A DNA stretch of 64,000 bases. Origin: Adineta steineri (Eukaryota; Rotifera; Eurotatoria; Adinetida; Adinetidae). Under the pieces are notes generated by a model. It saw only the letters and a list, made by a program, of their open reading frames with translations, was not told the origin of the DNA and ran no database searches. The translations under genes and the position numbers were made by a program. Every line of letters starts with the position of its first letter. The first letter of the stretch is position 1. Below are positions 13,328-24,320 of the stretch, piece after piece. Location: positions 664,232 through 728,231 of the forward strand of contig CAJNOI010000014.1 of the NCBI GenBank assembly GCA_905250115.1, in the 5' to 3' direction.

Positions 13328-16300
13328 ATACGATAGTTTTAGAACTGTAATATTATCAGGTTATAAATCTGAAAAATTTATAAAGACAATAAATATTAAG
13401 AAGATACTTTATATAGAGTGGTAAAATAATACAACAACAACATCAATCAATAAAAGATTGCTTTCAATAATAAAGATTTTAGTATTTATAATTTTTTTGT
13501 AGTGTATCTTATTGTATATTTAGTGTTGGTTAACTGTTAAACTTTCTATTACTGATCATACAGATCCTAAACGAATATTAGATACCTAGAAATCTGTGGG
13601 ATTGTATTATCCGATCAACTGAAATTGCATGAAACTATGTATTCAAGGTTATTCTGTGAAAGTCTTTAAATACATATATATATATATGCATGGGCAGTAT
13701 AGTGCTAATGATTGGTTCATGTTGAAACTTTATATCTCAATAGCAAATAGAGTTGTCAAACGTCTGTCTATTCACATTTGGTTAAATATATTTTGTGCCG
13801 AATATATTAATATACATGAACTTCAAGATTTTAATAATATGAATATACTTACGTCGAAAGTAAGTCGATAATAATTATAAAATTCAAAAATTATTATAGT
13901 TGCTTTAATATCATAGTTGTTGACGTTAATAGAGCTATCAATCAGTAGTATAGATTTACATGTGTAGAGCTTTCGTATTATATTACTTGAATTTTAGTTT
14001 AGATCTTATTTGAAAATATACGATGCTATAAGTCACTCGTAGTAATTATTGATTAATATTTTAGATACGAAATACATGTCAGAAACAGATTCACAGGCAA
14101 CACACTTGACAATTGTCATCTCTATCGAGACAAATCTAATTTAAATAGGAAATATCGCATCACTGCGTTTTTTCTTTAATTCAGTAGTCTGAATATTATT
14201 GCAGTATCTCATAATCTATTTATATTATTATCAATTTCTTAAAAAAAAACTATTATTTTTATTGATCACTATCACGAATACTATGTTTTATTAGTTTTAT
14301 TTTCAATTTAATCTTTATGTTTAAAAGGATATATAAAATAAATGCAGTACATCTTTCTACTTTTATCAGTTTCAGACGAAATCATATTACAGTAATCATG
14401 GTCGTTTATATTTCAGTAAAATTCACGACTATTGCGTTGAGAAATGTTACTCTCTCTTACATGCGTAATTTCAATGTTAGACTGAAAATTAATCTTACAT
14501 TCTGTTAGTAACGTTTTACATGACAAGTACTATTACATTAGTTCAGAAAAAAACACGACAAATTATAAAATACTGTCAAAAGCACAGCTAGATTAATCAA
14601 GAAAATAGATTTAATTAGTAGATTCTATCAGTAACATAATCCATCCTTTTTCTTACTTCAATAGTTGTTTGATTAAAAATGATACTTTTTTAAATAGAAG
14701 ATGTTTGTTACCAGTCAGCACTTTCTGAATCAATCATATAATTACATATAAGTAAAAGGTATATGTTTCATATTCTACAAAAGTAAATAGCTTAAGAATA
14801 TATTTCTTTTCTGTGTATTTTGAGTACATTCACAGTTAATATAGGTACAAGACAAATATCGAATGAAAAAAATAGTCTGCTCAATCGAGTGACAAACTAG
14901 AAAAACTGAATTACTATTATACAATAAGCTACTTATTAGCAACTTATGTCTCTGATTACAGAAGATATATAGAAGTATTAAAGGATACTCTTACCTTGAA
15001 TCCGATTTTTTTGTAAAAAAAAAGAAGAGTGTTCTTCTCAGATTCTTCTTTAAATATAACCTGGATTTTTTAATATGAAAAAAGTCTTTGTGCTTGTATT
15101 CTTCAATTTCTATCATACGTCATGTAAATATATAGCTCTTACCTTTACGATTTTCTCAATTGCATACTTTTTTTATATCTGGAGATGAAGAGTAATGATA
15201 TATCTCTCTTTTTAGAAGAAGATTTTATTCTACTCTCTCACTTTCTCTAATTGTATTTTTTTTCATACTTATATATATATATAGTCTAATAGAATTTTGA
15301 CGTCACAGGAAGACAAGAAAAAGGAATTATAGATGATTACCTCACAATCTTCGATGTTAATAATAATATCAATCTTAAATATCTCGTATTCATTTAACTT
15401 ATATACTTATAAAATCTTATTTAAAACGTTGATTAGTTAAATATAACAAATAAAACTATTTAAAAAATTCGTGTTAATAGTTGTTTTCTATAGAACTATA
15501 ATTAGAATGAAATAATGTAGCATTGTTCACTATATATGACCGTAAATAAAATAAAAGATAAGAATTCGAATAAATATCTATTAATAAATCTACTCAACGC
15601 TAATGGAAAGAAAATAGAACGGAAGATGAAACGGCCTATATCTATCTGCTTCATTCATCTTATTTTTTCCAATCATTATATAAAGACCATTTTTCATCGA
15701 TAATATCCAGGCATCCAATAATATAAAATATGCATCTATTATCTAGAAAATTTTTATTCAAAATAACTCATTTGCAATGAAATTATATCGTATTGATAAA
15801 CAAAAAAATATATTCTACCGTGTGGTCAAAAGTAGGATGTACATTAAAATGTATTATTTTTCCTTCAAAGATTTAAAAGTGATCGATCTTCTCTGTTGAT
15901 AAAAATAGACTTCATACATTGTTACTATCTCTCTTTGACATTTTGATACAAGCAAAGATCTTTATCTATCAGTTTTATACCTTATGGTTTTCATTTGTTT
16001 ATTATTAATAGGGGTCATATGTACTCAAAGTATTTTTTATACATTATTTATTGCTGAGAGCTATATCAAATTGAAAATATGAACTTCTAGCAACTGAATG
16101 TTAAAAAATAACTATTGAATATTTAGTTACAATTCATTTATTTAAACTATGAATTGTCTTAGTCATTCATGTTATGACGAAGTTTGTTTTATTCTTATAA
16201 CAACGTAAAGAAAAGGCTTTGATTACAATCAACAACATTACAAATAATATTTTTACCTTGACGACTGAAATAAAGAGTTTTACATATACATATTTTTACA

Positions 16301-17179
16301 GCGCTCTATAGAAGAAATAATCGTTCTGTTTTCCTCTTTACCGACTGATTTGCTTTTTTTTTATATATGAATAATGACGACCATGCGTTACGCAAAGAAA
16401 TCCATTGAAAAAAAATCAAAGTTATTGAATCAAATAAAGTACTTGAGCGAGAGAAAGTTGAAAACAAGAATTGACAACTTGATTGCGTTCGTCAATTATT
16501 TTACATGGTATGTATTTTAGTAGTTAAGCGTTTTCTTCTCAGTGTTTTATTATGAGTACATTTCTAATGAAGTTTATGCTTTCATTAATTTTCTTCTATT
16601 TATTCATAGTTAGTTGGAGAATAGGAAGTCATTCAAGAACATTCTCAATATGCTAATAATCACAATAAATTGAATAGAATACCGAAAAGAGACGTTTACA
16701 TCATTGTAAACTAATTTATTTCATAATATCACTAATTAGCATTTAAAAACCTAAAATACACCAAATATTCCATTTCTCATTGAAATATGACCTACGAATG
16801 GATTGCACCAATTATAATATTAATCACAATATGCTATAGTAAGTTTAGAAGCAAGGCAGAATACAGATATCTTAGTATTGTAGAATTAAATGATCATTAT
16901 AGTTTATGACAGAAAAATCGTATTGCTAAATACATTTACTATGGCTTGTAATGAAGTAGATATATACGTCTCAATAGTCAGAAATTATTTATTCTTATGA
17001 AATAAAACAAGCAAGATTTTCTTCTTTGTATTGAGTGTGATCTAATAATGATTTTTAATACTTTTATCCGAGTCACCTATGTATTTTAAATAAAGCCTAC
17101 ATTAAAAAAATGTACTTCTATAATTGCACAAAAATCTTTTAGATAGACTAAGAATATTTGATAAAAAGAAAACATTAAT
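13328..17179. other. 3.9-kb intergenic stretch, no gene supported
   Basis: A+T-rich. Short frames at 13629-13871 and 14317-14508 look like chance. One TGACGTCA palindrome lies near 15299. No RNA gene or clear transposon was seen. Confidence 0.55.
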
Positions 17180-18820
17180 ATGCCTCGATTAGCTTATCTA
17201 TTAAATCGTATTGAATCTCGTGCATGTCGTCTAAATGGTATTCAACCATCAAGATCCTTACCACGTAAACCAGAATTACGACAATCATTTGCTGATCATG
17301 TTATGTATAGTAGTGATCAGTTACCACCAAAAGTTGATCTTAGAGCCAATATGACTTCTGTTGAAGATCAATCAAAAATTGGTAGTTGGTAATGAATAAA
17401 TTTAAATGATTTTCTTATAATAAATATTTTTCTTTTCTAGTGTAGCTAATAGTCTTGCTGGTAAAATTTAATGAAACTTTCGAAAATATCCTTTTTTGTT
17501 TGTTCATTCTAGGTGCTTATGAATATTTAGCAAAGAAAGGTAATGGTTATGATATTGATGTCAGTCGTCTTTTCATCTATTATAATGCTCGTGCATCTAA
17601 AAATCAATCTGGTGAATTGACAGATTCCGGTTGTTCTATGACAGATGGTATTGAAACGTTGCAAGAATATGGTGTTTGTCTCGAATCAATGTGGCCATAC
17701 AATATTCAAAATGTTAATGTAACTCCTGATCAACAAACCTATCAAGCAGCTGATGATTTTAAAATTACCGAAGCGTTTCAAGTAGATCTAGATTTGAATC
17801 AAATGAAATCTTGTTTAGCACAAGGTTTTCCATTTACTTTTGGTCTAAAATTATTTACTTCATTTGATAAAGCAGCAAAATCAGGTGTTGTACCAATACC
17901 TGATCCAGATGAACAAAGTCGAGAATCACATGGCAGGTAAGTTTATGATTATATCATATGTCTGACTAGTAATGTATTTTGTCTTTGCAGATATAGAAAA
18001 AAGACTATATCTTCCATAAAAGTATCGTATCGACTACAGAATGAAAAGACTATTTTATTGAGATTGTCAAAGTATTCATAGATAGTTTCGATTTTAGGAA
18101 ATATACAATTTGTGCAATCAAAATGGGTGTCTCATAAAATTTCCCATAAGTATTGTTTTATTTTTCGATTGGAATATAAATATTTCAGGAATATTCTTCT
18201 ATAGTTATTATAACTCAGTTCTTTGTTTATAATAGAATCACTATTGTCGATATATATGAACAATACTCTGTTTTCTTTGCATATCTGTTAGTTAGCGTTG
18301 TTTTTCAAAGAAAAGCTATCTCATTCAAACAGAATTAGTCAATAGTTAAGATCAATTTTTAATTTGGATAATTCAGAAGTTTTGGTAAGGAATGATTTTA
18401 TTATATTTTGCTTTAGTCATGCTCTTCTAGCTGTTGGTTATAGTGATCAGTCATATTCTTTTATCGTCCGAAACTCTTGGGGAAAATATTGGGTATGAAA
18501 AATGATCTAAAAAGTCTTTAGTTAAAATCAAATTTATTTAGGGAGATAACGGCTATTGTTATATACCTTACGATTATATGACAGATCCAAATCTTTGTTT
18601 CGATATGTGGACTGTTCGTCAATTAGCAAGTGATGATTTTGGTCAAGATCATTGGGATAATGATGATTCAGTTGATTATCACTATGAAGAACAAGATCCT
18701 GATGGTAATGAAGAACCTAATCGGGGTATCGAACATTTTGATAATGAAAATGATGTTTTCAACGATATGGCAAATTTTGCTGGGAAAGTTATCGGATCGT
18801 TTATTTCACTAGCACTTTGA
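17180..18820 (+). CDS. Papain-family (C1A) cysteine protease without propeptide
   Basis: Five exons give 335 codons: 17180..17388, 17441..17460 (20 nt), 17513..17936, 18417..18492 and 18542..18820; all introns are GT..AG and phases fit. The catalytic set is complete: oxyanion Gln64 in VEDQSKIGSC, nucleophile Cys70 (its codon is split across intron 1), His219 in SHALLAVGYSD and Asn237 in RNSWGKYWGDNGY. The Gln-Cys spacing equals that of papain. There is no signal peptide and no I29 inhibitor prodomain; the mature domain starts directly at PPKVDLRANM. This compact form resembles propeptide-less C1A enzymes common in bacteria, so horizontal origin is plausible. The C-terminus carries an acidic Asp/Glu/Asn-rich tail (about residues 265-310) and a hydrophobic end. 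Substrate and location are unknown; the lack of a leader suggests an intracellular enzyme. Confidence 0.9.
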
Positions 18821-19696
18821 AAATTTACATATATTATTTATTTATATAAATTTTATAAATATAAGAATAAATACATTGATATGAATAACAGAAATTAGCA
18901 AATTCGTCTGGCGTAGAAATAGTAATGCTGAAAGTACCTTTATTGATTGTTGACTAGAAAGTTTATTAAAGAATGGATATATAAATCATGAACCTATACA
19001 AGTTCTCTAATTAATACAATTCAGTAGAATGATATTGGCCTGCTATATCATCATACATTATTGAATGAACCGGTAGAACAGATTGTGACGAGATCAGTGT
19101 ACAAATAAATTAACAATATCATAAGAGTAAATGTCATTCACTTTATATATAACAAGTTTGAGTCTCAGTCTAAGATCTTTCTTGGAGTACATTGTCGATA
19201 TTTTTCTGTTGTTGAATTTCAGTTCCATTCTTAATACGGATCTGTTTTGCATAAATGATCATGCTAGAGGGATATAGAATGAAAAGTTATATCTCTTTAC
19301 AGTTAAGTAAAACCAATATATTCTTTGAAATAAAACTTTAACTCGTCTATATGTTGACAAAAGTAAGTTACTTCACAATAAAACATGTTGTTTTTCTACA
19401 TTTATTTTGAATAATTGATTTAATATATGGAAGAAAATATTAGTTATAGGGTTTATCACTAAGTTGTAGCAATAATCTTGAATTAAAACAATTGTAGATT
19501 GTACACAAATACGGCTATAGAAATAGTCACATATGTAACTAACTAATATGAATATTTAACTGTAAATAGTCAAGTTCAAGTTATTAATCGTTTAAAAATA
19601 ACTATCGATTAAGTTCAATCCACTACACCATCGTAAAGTTTGTTCAATATATAACATTATTTGTAACATCCATGGTATGTCTTCATTTAATAACGA
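18821..19696. other. Intergenic up to assembly gap
   Basis: A+T-rich, with a poly-A signal for the protease gene near 18864 (AATAAA). No coding sequence that could be the missing 5' part of the next gene is visible before the gap. Confidence 0.6.
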
Positions 19697-19706
19697 NNNN
19701 NNNNNN
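19697..19706. other. Assembly gap (10 N)
   Basis: Ten N bases. The count is a placeholder and the true missing length is unknown. The gap removes the 5' end of the glycoside hydrolase that follows. Confidence 1.
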
Positions 19707-21289
19707 ATGATTTCAATGCAATATTTACATCACCAACTGGAAATACTATGATGATGCCCGGTTTTTGGGACGGTGGACAAACGTGGAAAGTTCGCTTTGC
19801 TCCTACTGTTGTTGGTATTTGGACATACAAGACAAAAGCCACTGATATAGGTCTTAATAATCAGACTGGTTCTATTATGTGCACTGCGTATACAGGATTG
19901 TTACCAATCTATCAGCATGGATTTTTAAAGCCTAGTACAAATAACAGATATTTAACGTATGCTGATGGAAAACCATTCTATTGGTTAGGAGATACACATT
20001 GGTCTGGTTTTAATATTGCAGAACGATTTAATGAATCAAATGATGCACGTTTTAGTTCAATGTTTAAAGGATTAATTGATCGACGTAAAGAGCAAGGTTT
20101 CACTGTATGGAAAGCCGAGACATTTGCTAATAACAATGAACAAGGTAATCCACCATATAATGAAGGTGGAGCAGCATGGGGTGACGGTAGATTTTTTATA
20201 GATTTAAATACAAAATTTTGGCAAAATATTGATCAACGTATTCAATATTTAGCAAATAAAGGAATGGTAATTGCAATGGCACAAGGCATTGGTCGTAGTA
20301 TGAAAAATTCTTCCGTTGAATCAGACCATAAACGATTAGCACGTTACATACTTGCACGATATGGTGGCTATCCTACTGTATGGATGACTGCACAGGAATA
20401 TAATGATGAATATGCTGGAGCATGTGGTACATGCTGGGCAAGCGTTGCTGCTTATGTATTTGATCTTGATCCATATAAACGAGCAAATAGTATGCATAAT
20501 GCAGCAACAAATCCTATTGCATATCACGATCAGTCATGGTATGGATTTGTCACTCTTCAACAAGCTCATAATCGAGTGAATTCAGTGGATTATTGGCTTG
20601 CACAATATAATGCTATTCCAGCACGACCCATTCTTGAAGATGAAGCTAATTATGAAGATATAATTCCACCTTACGGTGGTGGAACAGTTACACCAAAATG
20701 GAAAACTCGACAAAGTGCATGGCAATCACAAATTGCAGGAACATTTGGTTTTACTTATGGTGCACAAGGAATCTGGTGGGGTTGTTATACAATAGAAGAT
20801 TTAAGTTTTAATTGTGGTAGAGGTAGTGATACACGAGCGTGGAATATTGCTATTGATTTTCCTGTGGGCGAACAAATGTCTTTTATGGCACGTTTTTGGA
20901 CATCATTTGATTGGTGGACATTGAGTCCTGATCAAAATGCTATTTATTGGATATCTGCACCGACTGATACTCAAAGACCATATCAAAAAACGGATGGTAA
21001 TAATCGTACATTAGTAATTGCATATTTACCATTACAATTGAACGGTACTGTTTATAATGGAACAGTTAGAAATTTGTCCCCGACTAGTATATATATATCT
21101 CAATGGTTTAATCCACGCAATGGTACCTATTCAGTTATAGATGAAGGTTGGATCCCATCAAAGGCTGGATCATGGAACATACCTACTCAACCTACTTCTA
21201 CTGATGACTGGGTATTAATGATTCAACGTATAAATGACACAAATACATCGCCTAACCTGATAGTGAATATGAAGACAAATATTCTCTAA
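19707..21289 (+). CDS. DUF5060/DUF4038 glycoside hydrolase, 5' end lost in gap
   Basis: The frame is open from the gap edge. The codons before the first ATG (19748) continue the domain (DFNAIFTSPTGNT), so that ATG is internal and the start is missing. Order: end of a DUF5060 beta domain (PGFWDGGQTWKVRFAP); a DUF4038 TIM barrel beginning KPFYWLGDTHWSGFN, with candidate catalytic acids in the MTAQEYNDEYAG segment and in LEDEANYED (Glu at 20642-20644); and a C-terminal beta domain of the PF12904 'collagen-binding' type (FNPRNGTY ... DDWVLMIQ). Known relatives are bacterial plant-polysaccharide enzymes, including apiosidases of GH140; the substrate here is not known. Several N-glycosylation sequons fit secretion, but the leader is not in the sequence. 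No intron in 1.58 kb. A horizontally acquired gene is the likely explanation. Confidence 0.88.
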
Positions 21290-21766
21290 AACAAAAAGAT
21301 TCCATACAGCACCTTCTTAGATTCAAATTAAAACTATTTTTTTCACTAATATAGACATAAACTAGAATAGTGACTGCTCCAGTAATTACAAGCTTGTCTG
21401 AAATTTGATAATTTCTCTCGTTGTAAGTCTTTATTTATATAAAAAAAACCATGTGTCATTTTCTAATAGATGTATGAAATAAAAAGTTCCAAATGAGCGA
21501 TTTTGCAAATTAATATTCATTCACTAAACTATGTACTTGAATTTGTAACATTAGAGTAATAATGATTTGTCTGATCATCAAACCTTAACAGATAAATAAT
21601 GTTTTGTGTTATTCATCATTTTAGATGAAACAATGAGTGAAAGTTTTCTATTCGTTACTTATTCTTTATATTACAACCCTGATGACAAATCATTAAAAAA
21701 AACGGAAATATTATTTTCATTGAAATTCAAATAAGATGAAGTCATGTCTACTAACACAAAGGTAGT
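21290..21766. other. Intergenic between hydrolase and tRNA
   Basis: A+T-rich, with an AATAAAAAG poly-A signal near 21478 that could serve the hydrolase. Nothing else recognised. Confidence 0.55.
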
Positions 21767-21846
21767 GACAGTATGGCCGAGTGGTCTAAGGCGCCAGTTT
21801 CAGGTACTGGTCACTTGTGGCGTGGGTTCGAATCCCACTACTGTCA
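21767..21846 (+). tRNA. tRNA-Leu (anticodon CAG)
   Basis: Complete cloverleaf of 80 nt. Acceptor stem GACAGTA pairs with TACTGTC, followed by discriminator A with no encoded CCA. The D-arm region holds the A box (TGGCCGAGTGG) and the T arm the B box (GGTTCGAATCC). Anticodon stem CCAGT/ACTGG encloses loop TTCAGGT with anticodon CAG. The variable region is the extended type expected of tRNA-Leu. No intron. It is isolated between two protein genes and should be transcribed by RNA polymerase III from its internal promoters. Confidence 0.97.
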
Positions 21847-22323
21847 AGCTTTTTACCGCGATATTTTGAGAATAGCATAAAGAACAGAACGATCGAAAAC
21901 CGTTCGCCTCACAACACGTAAATACGTTTTTTCTTCTTCAACCAAAAGAATTACATTGCCTTGAAAATAAAAATAGTTTGATATAATTTGTAAGTGTGCA
22001 TATTCATATGAAAGGAAAGAGAATTGAAGTTCATTCTATAGACCGTGTTATTATTGCAAAAAGAATATCGTTCGGTGGTTTTTTTCATGTAATGTACACC
22101 GAATACTGAATCGTGTTTCATCAAATTAAGTATAGAGCAGAGTATTCAAAATATTTAACCAAATAATCGATCATGAATCAGACCATTGAAATTGAGTCTT
22201 AATTTATAATACGTCTATTATGTACATATGCATGATGTATACTGTAGTATTAAAGATCGAAAAGAAAAAAATTTGAATGACATTAGTACGTCTACTCACA
22301 AAAACAACAATCGATATAAAAAT
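21847..22323. other. Intergenic after tRNA
   Basis: A short T-run follows the tRNA within 10 bases (AAGCTTTTT), a plausible polymerase III terminator. The remainder is A+T-rich and unremarkable. Confidence 0.5.
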
Positions 22324-23979
22324 ATGCTTACATTCTACTTTTTACTTATAAATGTACAATCTTTTGTCGCGAATGCCTTTATTCCTCATCCAGCAATTCG
22401 ACTTGGTGGTCAAGCTGGAAACAGTAAGAACTTGCATTTTTCAACGATAAATTTCTATTTTACATCTCTATTATAGGTATTACTCATACAGAACTAGTTC
22501 AACTTGGATTTATTCGAAGTCTTACTCGTTTTTTTCTTGATGCTCAAATTCAAAGTAAAAGTAGTATTGATGTGGAAAATTTTAAAGCTGAACATACAAT
22601 TGACGAGCTCCATCAACTAGCTCATCCTGATTGGACAAATGATCAAGTAAAATTATATTCCTATCCATTGAAAAGTATTATTGATAAGATTCAAGTAAGA
22701 GATGCTTTGGTCGATTTGAATCCATCAACAAAGAATTTACCATCAGCTCATTTTGATAGTGAATCATTCAAAGAAAGCAATGATCGAATAATTCAATTAC
22801 GAAATAAAAGTAAAATTTATCAATGAAATATTTTATCTAAGTTTTTCTATTTAGTTCTTGAAGATGTAAATGATCCAAATAAAGATTTAGATAAAGCACG
22901 TGGACGAATAGGAGATTTACTTCATACACTTCAAGATTTTTATTCTCATTCGAACTGGATTGAAATGGGTAAAACAAAGATAAATGATCGAATTGGTATT
23001 CATGAAGATATTGGTCAAGTAGCTGGAATAAATCAGGCTACATGCACCAATACCGGATGTACAAAGATTCAAACAAAATGTGTAGGATTAATATTACATT
23101 GAAAATATACTTATCAATAGAAATTATTACCGAGCAGCCTTCGTTTTTGAGTTTATAGTTTCATCTTTGTTAAGCTATTCAAATTCAGCTGCTATCATTA
23201 TGTTTATGTAATCTGTTTTTATTTAGAATCTAATGCAAAAAATTGTTCTAAAAACTTGTCCAATGGAGTATTACGATTGTAAAAACAACATCTTAAATGA
23301 TATCAATAATCAAGGTTTACTTACTAGTAGTTATATGTCAAATCAATTTAATACAAATAATGAACCAATAATAAAACCAACAAATGTAGAAAAATGTTCA
23401 CATGGCTCTGTGATGGATACAACATCTCATCAGGTAGCTATTGGTAGTATCAATAAAGATACAATGACACCATTATATTCTCCACATTATCATCTTCAGT
23501 AAGTTTCTTTTTTTGTTTGATTTCTCGTTTTTCTTTTCATAAAAGAATAGTATTGTAGTTTTGATGCAGCTAAACTAGCAATCGATGCTACAGAACAATT
23601 TTTCAACGATTTACGTAAAGATTTAGGTGATCGGAAATTTGATCGTCTCTTTGCTATCAATCCAACGGAGGCACAGATTCAAGTAGCAAAGATTGCTATA
23701 GCAAATCGACAACAATTTCAATTTCTTACATCAACACTTTCGATTGGTTTAAGTACCAGTGATCTTAATTTTGAAAAAACAATCAAACAACGTATTCAAG
23801 AAATTCTTTCAATACTTTTTGATCTCAAAGATTCTAATGTACCAACATATGATCTCAGTGAGAATGGAGTCGAAAAAACGGATACGAATATACATTCAGG
23901 ATCGTTATTAATTGATGGTCTTAAAACTTTAAAAAAAAGACGATTTAATGGACATAAATTTCGATCATATACAAATTAA
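22324..23979 (+). CDS. Secreted VWA7 N-terminal-like protein lacking the VWA domain
   Basis: Five exons give 450 codons: 22324..22423, 22477..22809, 22855..23081, 23227..23498, 23559..23979. I chose the ATG at 22324 because it opens a signal peptide ending near VANAF; an in-frame ATG at 22228 would add 32 polar residues before it. The protein follows the N-terminal part of von Willebrand factor A domain-containing protein 7: an ITHTEL motif (His37), then GDLLHTLQDFYSHSNWIE with His168, Asp172 and His176 in a zinc-phospholipase-like pattern, then a Cys-rich stretch, a GSINKDTMTPLYSPHYHLH block and a helix with FFNDLRKDLGDRKFDRLFAIN. It ends where VWA7 would continue into its VWA domain. It could be a complete short paralogue or a truncated copy; splice sites and frame are intact. 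Enzyme activity is not proven. Confidence 0.82.
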
Positions 23980-24149
23980 CAGCTATTTCTATCTATTCTT
24001 TATTACTAATTGTCAGTTTTTGAAATAAACATATAAAGATACGATATATACTTACATTTGTACTAGATAGAAAGTTATCGCAGAGACTCAACTATATTGA
24101 AAGAAAAGATAAACGATTCTTCATATAAGAAAATAAAGAGAGAACCATC

Positions 24150-24225
24150 TTGAGGGTGTGGGTGGGTGTGGACGTGAGCCTTGTTCTTATCTCACATCCA
24201 TATCTACACCCACATCCCCGCTCAG
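24150..24225. repeat. GTG-rich foldback (telomere-like), copy A
   Basis: Left arm starts TTGAGGGTGTGGGTGGG and the right half ends with ACACCCACATCCCC, which folds back on it imperfectly. It lies between the VWA7-like gene and the decayed transposase. The same terminal motif recurs six more times in the window. Confidence 0.65.
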
Positions 24226-24320
24226 ATAGTTTTTATTTTTAACTTCACTTTTTGCTCACGATGTTCACTTCTTTTTTGTTGAGCTACAATGAATGTTCTC
24301 ATCTTCAATACTTCTTCTTT

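Noticed and set aside
18121..18150. GGGTGTCTCATAA motif resembling one near 33790 (GGTGTTTCATAA)
   Set aside because: Shared by only about a dozen bases; not enough to define a repeat family from this window.
20336..20527. 63-codon minus-strand frame with many Cys
   Set aside because: Antisense shadow of the DUF4038 coding sequence.
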